A DNA stretch of 64,000 bases from Acidaminobacter sp. JC074 (GCF_022496765.1 NZ_VANV01000007.1:62001-126000), one strand, 5' to 3'; counted from the first letter of the stretch, positions 49,906 to 60,202 are shown. The notes: a model not told the origin generated them from the sequence alone. Numbers and translations are program-made.

Positions 49906-50757
49906 CTATATCCCAAGTTCAAACTTCAGCTGAGGTTTGATTGGCTTGTAATTTTCCATTTTAAAGTCATCAATGGTAAAATCAAAGAAGTTATCTTTAT
50001 CTGTATCTAAAATTAGCTTCGGTTGTACCATATTTGGATTATTTTCATATCTATTTAAAAGTTCTTTTGCCTGATCAAAGTGACGATCATATATATGAAG
50101 ATTATGGGTATAATGTGCAAACACACCCGCTTCTAAACCACAGTGTCTTGCCACCATCATTTGAAGCGCCACATATTGAATCTTATTGATATGACCAGCG
50201 ACTAAATAGTCATTTGACCTTTGAACCAGTGTCATATCTAAGTATCTAACATCCCCTTTTTTTCTTACAGACCACATAGACATAAATGCACATGGATTAA
50301 GACCTTTGGTTTCAATAAAGTCATCTTCTTGCCATAAACTGATAATATGTCTTCTACCATAAGGCTGGTGTTTGATGTTTTCTAACAAGGCATTCATCAT
50401 GTCATACTTTTTAACTGTTGCACCATAACGCATACCAATTGTCTTTGATCCATCAACTTCCCATTCGTCCCACCATTTGATGTTGTACTTCTCTTTAAGA
50501 AGGTCTAAATCATTAGATTGGTCCTGATAGATCCAAAGAATTTCTTTAACACCTGATTTCCATGCTATATTTCTAAGTGCAGTGATAGGAAACTCACCTT
50601 TTGATATATCGTATTTCTCGAAGTTCTGTGTGATAAATTTTGTATGAGATGGTGTACCATCCTTATAAACAGGTCTTACATTGCCATCAAAATCATCACT
50701 ACCGTTTTCAATAATATCTACAATATTATCAATATACATCTTATCTACTCTGTTCAA
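49906..50757 (-). CDS. thyA: Thymidylate synthase (ThyA)
   Basis: A 283-residue folate-dependent enzyme making dTMP from dUMP. Catalytic Cys is in LNPCAFMSMWSV; the usual following His is Ala, and the Q of LPPCHxxxQF is replaced. TLVQRSNDYLVAGHINKIQYVAL corresponds to RSxD and the phosphate-binding stretch, and HYTHNLHIYDRH to the C-terminal dUMP contact. The start is taken as TTG 50757, eight bases after AAAAGGAG; a GTG at 50766 overlaps that site. It is a divergent ThyA, but its coupling to folA supports the role. Confidence 0.9.
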   Translation of the reverse strand: MNRVDKMYIDNIVDIIENGSDDFDGNVRPVYKDGTPSHTKFITQNFEKYDISKGEFPITALRNIAWKSGVKEILWIYQDQSNDLDLLKEKYNIKWWDEWEVDGSKTIGMRYGATVKKYDMMNALLENIKHQPYGRRHIISLWQEDDFIETKGLNPCAFMSMWSVRKKGDVRYLDMTLVQRSNDYLVAGHINKIQYVALQMMVARHCGLEAGVFAHYTHNLHIYDRHFDQAKELLNRYENNPNMVQPKLILDTDKDNFFDFTIDDFKMENYKPIKPQLKFELGI

Positions 50758-50872
50758 ATTGATCACTCCTTTTCATCTCTATCATTATAGCAAGAATCTG
50801 ATACAAATACTTGATGAATACAATAAAAATTTTTACAAATTAATAGTTTTCACCTATAAGAGTACAACAAAT

Positions 50873-50906
50873 AAAAATCACCCGAGACTATGTCTGGGTG
50901 ATTTTT
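50873..50906. terminator. Bidirectional-looking hairpin terminator
   Basis: AAAAATCACCC and GGGTGATTTTT, with an inner AGAC/GTCT stem, form a near-continuous hairpin. It stops minus-strand transcripts from the nuclease gene before thyA. The surrounding 50767-51065 holds only this and a short AACCAC/GTGGTT hairpin at 50960; no supported gene. Confidence 0.8.
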
Positions 50907-51065
50907 ATCATTAATATGGATATTATATCCTATCAATGTCGAAATCTGTCTAAAGATTAACCACCTTAGTGGTTCAAGAATGATTTTATCACTTTGTGTT
51001 AAGTTATCAAACATATCTGGCACGACATATATGTCCGTCAAGTATATAACCTTTACACTCTATAC

Positions 51066-52013
51066 TTAATTATCATCGTATCTATCCATTAAAATATCTT
51101 GGTCATTATAGAGTTCTGCTGGGTCTGATTTGCTGTTGTTCCAAGTACCAGAACCATCTAGCCAATGAAAATTTACATCTTCATTTGTGGCTGAATCTCC
51201 AATTTTTACAGTCTCTCCTGCTTGTAATAAAAAGTCTGGAATAATAAAAGTTTGATCGCCTCTAACTGAAACAAGTTTCCAATCTTTTAAATTTATATCA
51301 TCTGAACCAATATTTTTAAGTATAATATATTCTAACTTCTTGTCTAATTCTATTATTTTAACATCACTATCTATGGATAAAGCTTTGTTGGCTTCATCAG
51401 GATTAATATTATCAAATTCATCTACTATAACCTTGCCCTTAAGTGTATAGGTAAACTTATAATGGCTGGGTATCTGTGTTTCATTATCTGGATATGTAAT
51501 GATGGCTTCAAAGTTTCTACACCCACCGGCCTTTCTAATAGCATCTTCCATATAAGCCTGGTCGCCATGTCTGTTTAGTGTGGAGTTTTGTGGTGTTATG
51601 TTATAAGCATTAGACACACCGCCAAGGCTATCTGCAATTATATGACCCTCATCTAGGGTTTTACTCTCCACACCGGGTACTTTGGCTTCATCAGAAAAAT
51701 ATCTACCGGTAGAAAGTACTGGCTCAGCATCATCATCTTGTAAGATGATATCTGAGGCAACCACCTTAACTAGCTGTCCATATTCATTTGTAAAAGCATA
51801 GTATTCTCTGTCACCAAAACCGATATCTACAACAACATTAGGTTCTCGATCACCTGACAGATCGCCACCATCGACTTCAATGAGTTCATAACCTTCAAAG
51901 ATGCTGTCATCCAATAGAACGGCTTGCTGCCCCTCAAGATCTGTACATCCCATAGCCATCGTGGTTATCAGTAGAACCAATAAAATGATTCTTAGTTTAT
52001 GCATATAATTCAT
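51066..52013 (-). CDS. Secreted nuclease lipoprotein with C-terminal lamin-tail domain
   Basis: A 315-residue lipoprotein; ATG 52013 after AAGGAGAG, lipobox MAMGC with Cys23. Residues about 60-200 form a DNA/RNA non-specific endonuclease (Endonuclea_NS_2 / DNA-entry nuclease type) with DEGH at 121-124, followed by IIADSLGG and an Asn-rich metal helix (NITPQNSTLNRHGDQAYME). Residues about 222-315 form a lamin-tail-like beta domain (LEYIILKNIGSDDINLKDW) as found on secreted bacterial nucleases. Likely acts on extracellular DNA. Monocistronic. Confidence 0.85.
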   Translation of the reverse strand: MNYMHKLRIILLVLLITTMAMGCTDLEGQQAVLLDDSIFEGYELIEVDGGDLSGDREPNVVVDIGFGDREYYAFTNEYGQLVKVVASDIILQDDDAEPVLSTGRYFSDEAKVPGVESKTLDEGHIIADSLGGVSNAYNITPQNSTLNRHGDQAYMEDAIRKAGGCRNFEAIITYPDNETQIPSHYKFTYTLKGKVIVDEFDNINPDEANKALSIDSDVKIIELDKKLEYIILKNIGSDDINLKDWKLVSVRGDQTFIIPDFLLQAGETVKIGDSATNEDVNFHWLDGSGTWNNSKSDPAELYNDQDILMDRYDDN

Positions 52014-52136
52014 TTCGTCTCTCCTTACCTTTAGCTGCAAAGATAATAATAAAACATTTATGGAAAGGATTCAATACATAGTCAATAGTTATACTTTATA
52101 AATGGATTTTATTTTATATACTCACAACTTCCCATA

Positions 52137-52163
52137 GAAAAAAGCCCTAACGAATTAGGACTT
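52137..52163 (-). terminator. Terminator of the carbohydrate operon
   Basis: On the minus strand AAGTCCTAA-TTCG-TTAGGGCTT is followed by five T, 12 bases after the last gene of the operon. Confidence 0.85.
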
Positions 52164-52175
52164 AATCAAAACTTT

Positions 52176-54203
52176 TTATAACAACTTACTTGGAAAATGA
52201 GGATAATCTTTTAGCTGATCTGCTAAGTCATCAAAGCTCATGTAACTTTCTACAGCAGCACCATTTCCCCAATCAAAAATTGTGAACTCTCCCATACCAG
52301 TGCCATCTCTTAATGCTGTACCATCGTGACCATAATTCTCCATCATGAATCCGTAATCTTCTTTAGAGAAAAATGGCCATTTCAGTTCCCATTGCTCTTT
52401 AGTTTTCATGTTCTCTGGACAATACATCATAATAAATGATGATCTTAATGCGGCAATGCCCCTTTCTATATATTCTTTATTGTTAAGCAATAGGCCATAC
52501 TGTACTATTAGCTTAGAAAACAAACTTTGTCTAGCATCACTCCATTCACCATCACAGTTCATCACTCCAAAACCACCAAAGGTATTAACGTGTATGAAAG
52601 GCGGTTGCCAAGAAGCTTGACTCATTAACATCTCATCTAAGCATCTCTGTCCATAGGATAAATATCTTTTTTCCTCAGTCATCATATAACAATGATACAA
52701 AGCTTCTGCTGTCCAGAACATAGAAAAGTTACACTGCTTGTATTGGTTATTTCTTTTTACTTTTTTACCAACTAAATTATCTGCACCATACTGACTGCAC
52801 GACCAGTAGGTTTCAAAATCTTCCCACCTACCATCATCAATAATCTCGCCACAGACTGCATTTATGGCCTTGAGAGCTGCTTCATAGAAAATCTTATCTT
52901 TCGTAATCGAAAAAAGTTTCATCAAGAACGTTACAGACATTGAAGTTTCGGGTGATTGCTCCAACATACTTAATGGTTCTAGTGTTTCTATATCCAACCA
53001 TGCAGGAAAGAAACCATCTTTGTCTTGTAATTTTACAAGAGCTTTACCATAGTTTACTGCATATTCTAATAGAGACGGGTCTTCCTCCAACTCATCATAC
53101 CATCGCAACATTAAAAAACATGTCCAGCTCATATCAAGAACATGATAAGGGGATGATTTTATCTGATCTGAATAAGGATTTCTATTAGAGTTACCCCAAT
53201 AATGTGTTGCCCATCCTTTTGAGCGTCTTACCTTTTGATCATTTATTAGTACATCTTCCATTTCTGTTGCAATCACACTTGGAAAAATACCTTGATCTTG
53301 TGGTGCAGATAAAGCCAAACGTTTCATCTTTCTTGCTTTATCAAGAAGTTCCTCATCATCAGTTTTAACGGCATACTTGTACATGCCTATAGCCGATCTC
53401 AAAGAACTGAACCAGGCTTGATTCCATATGGATTTATCTTCACGTTCAAAATAAACCCCATCATAATTAGGGCTCTGTGAGTAATTAACGATAAATGTAG
53501 GCGCTCCAACAGAAACATTATTCAAAGTAAACTCCTGCCATACTGCATCCTTCCATTTATCAAAAGCCCAATCATAGGTGTAACGAATAAAGTGGTCCAT
53601 TTCACCCTTTATAGGCTGCTCAGCTGCATATAACTTACTACCATGATTTTCCCAAAGAAAAGCCAAAATAAGCCTAAAAGGGTTTTTAATCTTTTCAGGA
53701 TCATCCGTAACTATTAAATAACATCCAAACTGATGATTACCTTTTTCATATTTAGTGTCTAATTTTTTCTCAAAAAAAACATGCCCCTTGACTTGAGTTT
53801 CTGCAGTTCCAAGTATCAGCTGATTATTTTCTGCATCAGAGTCCATATACCATCTGTAGGCTTTACTTGGATCTATTAACTCAATCTTCGGTATCATGAT
53901 TAGCATTTTATTATCATCACTGGCAATAAGTCCAGGTGATTTAAAACTGTGCTGGTCAGCTACCATACCTTCTTTAGGTGTTAAATGGGGTGCCCAGTTA
54001 AAACTGGGCTTAAATGAAGGATGGATTATTAACTGCCACTCATCTTGAAAGATGGTTTTATCAAGATTGAAGGCTACATGAAGCTCATATATTTCCGAAC
54101 TTATCTTTGTAAGCTCTAGCTCTGCTTTATTACCACCAATATTTGATATGTTAATTTTATCTAGATAATGACTCAATTCCTGTAGTTTAAGTTCTTCCAT
54201 CAT
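52176..54203 (-). CDS. Putative alpha/alpha-barrel glycoside hydrolase, unassigned family
   Basis: A 675-residue soluble protein. The N-terminal about 200 residues are beta-rich (ELHVAFNLDKTIFQDEWQLI), like the sandwich domain of many glycosidases. Residues about 210-650 are helical with repeated aromatic segments (WNQAWFSSLRSAIGMYKYA, SWTCFLMLRWYDELE, WTAEALYHCYMMTEEKRYL), the pattern of an (alpha/alpha)6 barrel. The acidic-rich stretch DFETYWSCSQYGADN may be catalytic. Co-transcribed 12 bases after a GH172 gene. Ribosome binding site TAGGAGAG, with ATG 54203 or 54200. I cannot name the family. Confidence 0.65.
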   Translation of the reverse strand: MMEELKLQELSHYLDKINISNIGGNKAELELTKISSEIYELHVAFNLDKTIFQDEWQLIIHPSFKPSFNWAPHLTPKEGMVADQHSFKSPGLIASDDNKMLIMIPKIELIDPSKAYRWYMDSDAENNQLILGTAETQVKGHVFFEKKLDTKYEKGNHQFGCYLIVTDDPEKIKNPFRLILAFLWENHGSKLYAAEQPIKGEMDHFIRYTYDWAFDKWKDAVWQEFTLNNVSVGAPTFIVNYSQSPNYDGVYFEREDKSIWNQAWFSSLRSAIGMYKYAVKTDDEELLDKARKMKRLALSAPQDQGIFPSVIATEMEDVLINDQKVRRSKGWATHYWGNSNRNPYSDQIKSSPYHVLDMSWTCFLMLRWYDELEEDPSLLEYAVNYGKALVKLQDKDGFFPAWLDIETLEPLSMLEQSPETSMSVTFLMKLFSITKDKIFYEAALKAINAVCGEIIDDGRWEDFETYWSCSQYGADNLVGKKVKRNNQYKQCNFSMFWTAEALYHCYMMTEEKRYLSYGQRCLDEMLMSQASWQPPFIHVNTFGGFGVMNCDGEWSDARQSLFSKLIVQYGLLLNNKEYIERGIAALRSSFIMMYCPENMKTKEQWELKWPFFSKEDYGFMMENYGHDGTALRDGTGMGEFTIFDWGNGAAVESYMSFDDLADQLKDYPHFPSKLL

Positions 54204-54214
54204 CTCTCCTATAC

Positions 54215-55303
54215 TTAATCTGCTTGTATATCATCATGCGATGGTAATGGCACAATTAACTTATTAACAGTATCCTGATAATAATAGGCCACCGTGATAT
54301 AATCATCTTCTCGGTATAAGAAATCCTTGTTGTTCTTACCATCATCACTTATTTTCCATCCAAGACATTGTACACTTACTTTTAAATTTTCATGATAACG
54401 AATCGGATCCATTACATGCCATCTGTACAAACAGAACCTTTGTTGAATCTGATATAAGCCATCAGGTTTATAAACATAAGGCATGCCCATATAAGGTGTT
54501 TGATAACATTTATATTCACCTTGTATATCCCAGTTAAAAGCGCCACCAAAATAATCTTCCAAACCTGTGGTGCAAATGGTAGGATAGGTTTCATCATTGT
54601 CCATGAAAAACTTAAACTCGCCTTCTCCCCACCAGTTTCTATTACGGTTAAGTCCTACGTACATTGCACAACCAATGTACTGACCATTACCATCTGTCTC
54701 AAGTAGAACATGGTCTTGACCTTTTATTACAGGCTTAGAACTTCTATACTGTGCGTGAAAATAACCAATCTTTTCTTTGTGTTCTTTAAGATGATAATTG
54801 ATCTGATAATAGATGCCTTTTTTCATACTGCTTCTATTTTCCAGTGTAATCTTTGCATGTTTATAAAAGGGCATTGGAATGAAACAGTTTAAGCCTCTAT
54901 TGGGATTAACACACATTAGAGATGAGTTAACGGTATAATCAGGTCCTGCATTCCAATTATCCTCTTGTATATTATGTGCAGGGTGAAAACCATACAAGAA
55001 GAAATCTGTTAATGGTACTTCTACACTCGGAATTTCTTCATTATCCCAGTTCATTCGAAGTATCAAACCTCTATCCACTTCTCCTGTTATCCAGATACTC
55101 GTAATGACACCTGAGTCTGATATTTCACCTAATGTAACCCTTGAATGCGCTTCTATTTCAATAAAGGGTGCACACTTAGATCCTACGCCTAAATTTCTTG
55201 CAGGCCACTTAGGATTGGGTTCTGCTTGAGCTGCCATACCTTTGCCACCCGTTGGATTTTCAGGGCAAATGCTCCTACTATGATATTCTTCAATTTTATA
55301 CAT
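54215..55303 (-). CDS. GH172-family (DUF2961) glycoside hydrolase
   Basis: A 362-residue enzyme. ATG 55303 is six bases after GGAG and directly after the response regulator stop; an upstream in-frame ATG at 55315 inside that gene lacks a site. Family hallmarks: ITSIWITGEV, LRMNWDNEEIPSVEVPLTDFF, WWGEGEF (224-230) and TTGLEDYFGGAF (about 245-256), the latter two carrying the catalytic Glu pair of the jelly-roll. Known GH172 enzymes act on alpha-D-fructofuranosides or D-arabinofuranosides. Cytoplasmic, so it works on imported saccharide. Confidence 0.9.
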   Translation of the reverse strand: MYKIEEYHSRSICPENPTGGKGMAAQAEPNPKWPARNLGVGSKCAPFIEIEAHSRVTLGEISDSGVITSIWITGEVDRGLILRMNWDNEEIPSVEVPLTDFFLYGFHPAHNIQEDNWNAGPDYTVNSSLMCVNPNRGLNCFIPMPFYKHAKITLENRSSMKKGIYYQINYHLKEHKEKIGYFHAQYRSSKPVIKGQDHVLLETDGNGQYIGCAMYVGLNRNRNWWGEGEFKFFMDNDETYPTICTTGLEDYFGGAFNWDIQGEYKCYQTPYMGMPYVYKPDGLYQIQQRFCLYRWHVMDPIRYHENLKVSVQCLGWKISDDGKNNKDFLYREDDYITVAYYYQDTVNKLIVPLPSHDDIQAD

Positions 55304-55304
55304 T

Positions 55305-56516
55305 TTATTCTCCATTATTAATTTTTTTTCGCATGCCTTTTGGCGTCATACCAAAGTATTTTTTAAACACTTTAGAAAAATATCCCGGATCAGAATAGCC
55401 ACACTTTAGTGCTAATTCAGTGGTTTTAATTTCTTCTTTTATCAAAAGCTTATGAGCTTCTTCCATACGCACTTTTAAAATATAATCACCTAGACTGATA
55501 CCGATATTCTTTTTAAAAATCCGACATGTATAGTCGTAACTGAAATTAAAATTTTCTGCGATGTCTGTAATGGCAAAGTCCGGATTAGACAGGTTCTCAA
55601 TAACATATATCCTAATAAGATCCGATAAGTCTATTTTACCCAGTTCACCATGTCTAGATAATTTAACGCCCTCACCTTCTAAGTTGTTTAGTTTTGCAAC
55701 TTGGAATTCTTTTGCAGTCAGTTCAATGCCTGTGTACATATCACTGATACCAATAGAGCAACTTCTAACTTGTGCCATAGTCATTATATCTTCATATGTC
55801 GATAAAAACATATGCTCAATTTTATCCTCAGCAAGACTTTCAGATTTCGAACTAGAAAGAACTAGGCCTATTAGATCATCCAAAAAACAATGTACCATAT
55901 TTAAATCGCTCGATGCATTATCAATCCTTTCAGATACCATCTGCAGGAGATGTGGTTCGTTTACTGTATCTGATTTCAATGAAACACACACAACACGCAT
56001 ATACTTATCAAAAGCTTTTCTCAAGTTAGGCAGCATTGATTTTTCAATAGGTTCTTTTAATCTACCTGCAAGTAACTTCCTAAGACAATCTTTTTCCGCT
56101 ATCTCCAGATACTTTGCATCCAACTCAAGGATCTTTCGTTCATCGTCTATGGCTTTGCCAATGCGTATCAACTCTTCTTGAAGCTCCTCTTCTACCAAAG
56201 GTTTTAGCAGATAAGCTTCTACACCATACTTGATAGCCTCTTTGGCATATTCAAACTCTGAATGACCAGACAAAAGAATATATCTGGTATGAAGTTTCTT
56301 TTCAGATACCTTTTTTAGAAGCTCTAAGCCATTTACAAAAGGCATATTGATGTCTAGAATCACGAGTTCTGGTGCTTCTTCCAAAATAACTTGATAAGCA
56401 TCTTTCCCATTTTCTGCTTCAGCAACTACTTTGAAACCATATGATGCCCAATCAACTGACTTTATTAAAGCTAATCGCGCAAAATATTCATCATCAACGA
56501 TTATCACTTTTTTCAT
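55305..56516 (-). CDS. YesN-type response regulator with AraC output domain
   Basis: A 403-residue regulator: receiver domain (1-120, IIVDDEYFARLALIKSVDW, phospho-Asp55 in LDINMP, LLSGHSEFEYAKEAIKYG), a middle helical domain (about 125-290), and an AraC double helix-turn-helix (about 300-400, FAITDIAENFNFSYDYTCRIFKK, then KCGYSDPGYFSKVFKKYFGMTP). Pairs with the sensor kinase gene immediately upstream. Should activate this sugar operon. Ribosome binding site AAGGAG inside the kinase gene. Confidence 0.95.
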   Translation of the reverse strand: MKKVIIVDDEYFARLALIKSVDWASYGFKVVAEAENGKDAYQVILEEAPELVILDINMPFVNGLELLKKVSEKKLHTRYILLSGHSEFEYAKEAIKYGVEAYLLKPLVEEELQEELIRIGKAIDDERKILELDAKYLEIAEKDCLRKLLAGRLKEPIEKSMLPNLRKAFDKYMRVVCVSLKSDTVNEPHLLQMVSERIDNASSDLNMVHCFLDDLIGLVLSSSKSESLAEDKIEHMFLSTYEDIMTMAQVRSCSIGISDMYTGIELTAKEFQVAKLNNLEGEGVKLSRHGELGKIDLSDLIRIYVIENLSNPDFAITDIAENFNFSYDYTCRIFKKNIGISLGDYILKVRMEEAHKLLIKEEIKTTELALKCGYSDPGYFSKVFKKYFGMTPKGMRKKINNGE

Positions 56517-58259
56517 TTAGCTCAACTCCTTAGCAGATATTCTCAGGGTCACTCTTGTAAACTGATTTTCTTGAGACTCAATTGTCAGTCCATATGGCTC
56601 ACCATAACAAAGTTTAATCCTAGTATGTACGCTGTAAATACCAAAACTTTTATTTTTTTCAGACGATAATCTATCTCGTACATCTTTTAACTTTTCTGGA
56701 CTCATGCCAACACCATTGTCATATATGACAATCACCACATCTTGATCTTCTACAGAAACACATATCTTAACAAAAGATTTCTTAGAGAGTTTAGGCTTGA
56801 TACCATGATAAATGGCATTTTCTACAATTGGTTGTATCAGAAGTTTTGGTAATATAAAAGCTTTTGCGTTTTCATCAACTTCTATGACATAATCTAAGAC
56901 ATCTATATATCGATACTTCTGTATTATCAAATAATTTTTTGTCAACTGTATTTCTCGTTCAACAGTGATATACTCATTGCCTTCACTAAGAGATATTCTA
57001 AAGAAAGCTGCCAATGAGTTAATAGAACTGATGGCCTCTTCTTTCATATCGAGTTTGACAAAATTACTGATCATAGACAAAACGTTGTATAGAAAGTGAG
57101 GTTTGATTTGTGCTTGTATCAGCATGATTTCAAGTTCCCTGAGTTCTTCTTGCTTCTGATAGTTTTCTTCCATCAATCTGTCGTTGGTATCCATAAACTG
57201 ATTAAAAGTATCATTTAAGACAGACATTTCATAAGAATTAGAATTGACAGCACGTAACTCTCTTTCACCTTTGTCTATACGTTTCATAACTTGAACCAAT
57301 GACCTGATATTTTTGGTAATACTGTTGGATAAAATTCTGTTTGTTATCATAACAGTTATAAGCACAATCGCCATTAGAAGCATGGTCAATCTAAAAAATT
57401 CTCTGTAAGCTTTTTGAAGGTTATGCATTGGAATATCACTTACAATATGCCACTCTAAAAAAGATATTTCCTTTAAGCTTATATAGTGTAAAACATTGTC
57501 ATCTCGGATCTCATAGTTCTTATCATTTGACGAGTTGATTGTCTCTACAGGAATATCAATTATCTCATCTATCGAATATTCCAAAATGCTCTCATCAGAG
57601 CTTAAAACCACTTTCCCATGATTGTTGATTAGAAATACCCTTGCATCAGAGTATTCCAAGGAATCTCTATAGATACCGGAAAAATTTTCCATATCAACAT
57701 AAAGATAGATTCTTCCAAGAAGCTTTGTTGAATCCAAATCATAAACATTCTTGGTAATAACCATGACTGATGAGGTTAAGCCGTTATAGTGCTCAACACT
57801 GTAAGGACCATGCCATTTAAGTGAAAAGTTTTCATCATTTGGTATAACTTCATTTATTAATTCATGAACGTCGTCATCATCATAAGGACTGACATCAATA
57901 ATTGTTCCATCTATAGAAACAACATCACATCCAGCAACTTTTTTTGTGATGCCCAAATTTTCTATGATGATATCTGACAGTTCTGATTTTGCTGTAGCGT
58001 AATCAATATTTCTATTATTGTAGTCTGATAGTGTTTTTCGAGTTCGATTGTCAATGATGATATCAATTGTCTTCTCATTGACACTTTCAACAAGTAAATC
58101 AATACTGTTTGTAATCAGTGTTAATTCTGAGTTGGCTAAATTTTGAGCATTTTCAATGCTGTAGTTCTTGTAAGAAAGTCCTGAAAACCACATAATAATG
58201 CTGCCACTTATGACTGCTATAATTGTACTGTATAGAAATATCTTGCTACTTAGTTTCAT
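56517..58259 (-). CDS. YesM-type sensor histidine kinase
   Basis: A 580-residue kinase: first helix (about 8-30), large extracellular Cache-like domain (about 35-285), second helix (about 288-310), HAMP (about 312-365), the His_kinase motif IKPHFLYNVLSMIS with the phospho-His, and a C-terminal HATPase (YDNGVGM, SFGIYSVHTRI). Senses an external sugar or a liganded binding protein and phosphorylates the YesN-type partner encoded next. Ribosome binding site CGGAG. Confidence 0.94.
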   Translation of the reverse strand: MKLSSKIFLYSTIIAVISGSIIMWFSGLSYKNYSIENAQNLANSELTLITNSIDLLVESVNEKTIDIIIDNRTRKTLSDYNNRNIDYATAKSELSDIIIENLGITKKVAGCDVVSIDGTIIDVSPYDDDDVHELINEVIPNDENFSLKWHGPYSVEHYNGLTSSVMVITKNVYDLDSTKLLGRIYLYVDMENFSGIYRDSLEYSDARVFLINNHGKVVLSSDESILEYSIDEIIDIPVETINSSNDKNYEIRDDNVLHYISLKEISFLEWHIVSDIPMHNLQKAYREFFRLTMLLMAIVLITVMITNRILSNSITKNIRSLVQVMKRIDKGERELRAVNSNSYEMSVLNDTFNQFMDTNDRLMEENYQKQEELRELEIMLIQAQIKPHFLYNVLSMISNFVKLDMKEEAISSINSLAAFFRISLSEGNEYITVEREIQLTKNYLIIQKYRYIDVLDYVIEVDENAKAFILPKLLIQPIVENAIYHGIKPKLSKKSFVKICVSVEDQDVVIVIYDNGVGMSPEKLKDVRDRLSSEKNKSFGIYSVHTRIKLCYGEPYGLTIESQENQFTRVTLRISAKELS

Positions 58260-58362
58260 ACTTACATCTCCGTTTAAGTTATTGAAAATCGTATTTAATC
58301 CTTAAGACTATTATAATTCAATATGAGTTCAACTAAAACATTAAAGAGCTTGTGGCTTGTAT

Positions 58363-59187
58363 TTATTTCATGGCAGAACCTGCCGTAAGTGCTTCTTCGA
58401 TTTTCTCACTACCCATCAAATAGATAATGACTGCTGGAATACTTGTAATAACAAGTGCTGCACACAGCATGCCCCATTCAGTACCACGTGATGTCGAGAA
58501 GTAGCCAATGGCAACAGCTATAGGCCGCATTTTGACATCATCTATGGTAATAAAGGCTGTAAAGTATTCATTCCAACTGTATTGCATAAATACGATGATA
58601 ACAACTGTACTAATCGCCGATCTTACCATAGGTAATATAATTCTATAAAAGGCACCGAAAATGCCACAGCCATCTATATAAGCTGCTTCCTCTAATTCTC
58701 TTGGTAGCCCCCTCATAAAGGCATATAGAATCAACGAACTCATTGGCAAAGCACTGGCTGTGTAAACTAAAATTGTGCCAATGTAGGTATTCTTTAATCC
58801 CAAATCACCTAACAATACATACAGTGCCAATACAATGATCGACATAGGTACTACCAAACCTAACTGTATGAATCGGTAAAGAAAACCACTGCCTTTAAAC
58901 TCTATACGTGAAGTCGCATAGGCAAACCAAGTAGAACAAATTAAAGTTAAAATAATGGTTCCCGCTGTATAGATGATACTGTTACCAAAGTATCTAACAA
59001 AATCAAATGCTTTTATGGCATTAATGTAATTGTCAAAATTCCAACTTGAAGGCAATCCAATTGGATTTGCAATGACTTCTTGAGCTGATTTGAAGGAGTT
59101 TAGTGCCATCCAAATAATTGGATACAGTGTTGACAGTCCAAATATCACAAGAAGTATTGTAACTATTTTTGAATTCTTATTTTTCAT
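58363..59187 (-). CDS. CUT1-family ABC sugar permease (MalG type)
   Basis: A 274-residue membrane protein, six helices. EAA loop LPRELEEAAYIDGCGIFGAFYRIILPMV is the ATPase contact of CUT1 permeases. Works with the second permease encoded eight bases upstream. No ATPase gene is in the operon, so a shared MsmK-like ATPase elsewhere must supply energy. Ribosome binding site AGGTGAG. Confidence 0.95.
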   Translation of the reverse strand: MKNKNSKIVTILLVIFGLSTLYPIIWMALNSFKSAQEVIANPIGLPSSWNFDNYINAIKAFDFVRYFGNSIIYTAGTIILTLICSTWFAYATSRIEFKGSGFLYRFIQLGLVVPMSIIVLALYVLLGDLGLKNTYIGTILVYTASALPMSSLILYAFMRGLPRELEEAAYIDGCGIFGAFYRIILPMVRSAISTVVIIVFMQYSWNEYFTAFITIDDVKMRPIAVAIGYFSTSRGTEWGMLCAALVITSIPAVIIYLMGSEKIEEALTAGSAMK

Positions 59188-59195
59188 CTTCTCAC

Positions 59196-60140
59196 CTACT
59201 TTAACTCAATTCTTTCTCTTGCTACAAAACGGTTCACAAGTAATACCATCAAGAATGTTTCAATTGCAAATATAACAGATATGGCACCTGCTAAACCAAA
59301 ATCTTGAAGCTTAAATGCTGTATAGTACATTTGATAAACCAAGGATCTTGTTAAATCACCAGGTCCACCATTAGTCATTAATTGAATCTGGGTAAATATC
59401 TGCATGGTACCTGTTATTGAAATAATCAATACAAACTTGATCATTTCTTGAGTCAATGGAATTGATATCGACTTTGTTTTCTGCCAGAAGGATGCACCTG
59501 CAACTTCTGCGGCCTCATAATAAGAGTTTGGTATCGCTCTTAAACCAGCATAGAAATACAACATGTTAAAGCCGATATACTGCCACAAAACAACAAATCC
59601 AATAATCCATATTGCAAAATGTTTGTGTGTTAGCCAAGGGATAATAAAACGTTCTAATCCTATGCTTCTCAAAATAACATCTAATGTTCCCCATTCAGGT
59701 TGAAACATCATTTTCCACATCAATGCTATTACTGCAACATTCAAAACAGCTGGTAAGAAAACAGCTATTTTAAAGTATTTTCTAAATCGCTCTGGACGAT
59801 TGTTGATTAAGACTGCAAGCATGTAAGATAACGGTCCACAAACCAGCAACTGAACTGCCAGCATTTTTAATGTATTGAAGTTTGTTCTCCAAAACACTTC
59901 ATCAGTCAATGCTTTTACATAGTTGTCTATACCAATAAAGTTTCCTAATTGATAGCCATTAAATTCAAACCCACTTCGGATTACAGTCACAACCAGTGGA
60001 TAGATGATGAATAATGAAAAGACTATCAACGAAGGTGAAATCATCAACAATATTGTAAGATTCTTTTTTAATTTTGTGGCTGATATTTTAGAGTTTCTTC
60101 TTTCTTGAAACTTTAAAGTTGATGCCTCTTGTATTGCCAT
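59196..60140 (-). CDS. CUT1-family ABC sugar permease (MalF type)
   Basis: A 314-residue membrane protein with six helices and an EAA loop (NSYYEAAEVAGASFWQKTKSISIPL). ATG 60140 follows AGAGGAA; the longer in-frame starts up to 60200 have no ribosome binding site and run toward the intercistronic hairpin. Partner of the MalG-type permease downstream and of the solute-binding lipoprotein upstream. Confidence 0.93.
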   Translation of the reverse strand: MAIQEASTLKFQERRNSKISATKLKKNLTILLMISPSLIVFSLFIIYPLVVTVIRSGFEFNGYQLGNFIGIDNYVKALTDEVFWRTNFNTLKMLAVQLLVCGPLSYMLAVLINNRPERFRKYFKIAVFLPAVLNVAVIALMWKMMFQPEWGTLDVILRSIGLERFIIPWLTHKHFAIWIIGFVVLWQYIGFNMLYFYAGLRAIPNSYYEAAEVAGASFWQKTKSISIPLTQEMIKFVLIISITGTMQIFTQIQLMTNGGPGDLTRSLVYQMYYTAFKLQDFGLAGAISVIFAIETFLMVLLVNRFVARERIELK

Positions 60141-60202
60141 AAGTTCCTCTTTCATTCTATTTTTATAAGATAGTTTGCATAAAAGTGAAATTGATTTCAA
60201 AA

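Noticed and set aside
50850..51041. A 63-codon minus-strand frame between thyA and the nuclease gene
   Set aside because: It starts at TTG with a poor ribosome binding site and runs through the strong hairpin terminator at 50873-50906, so it is most likely non-coding.
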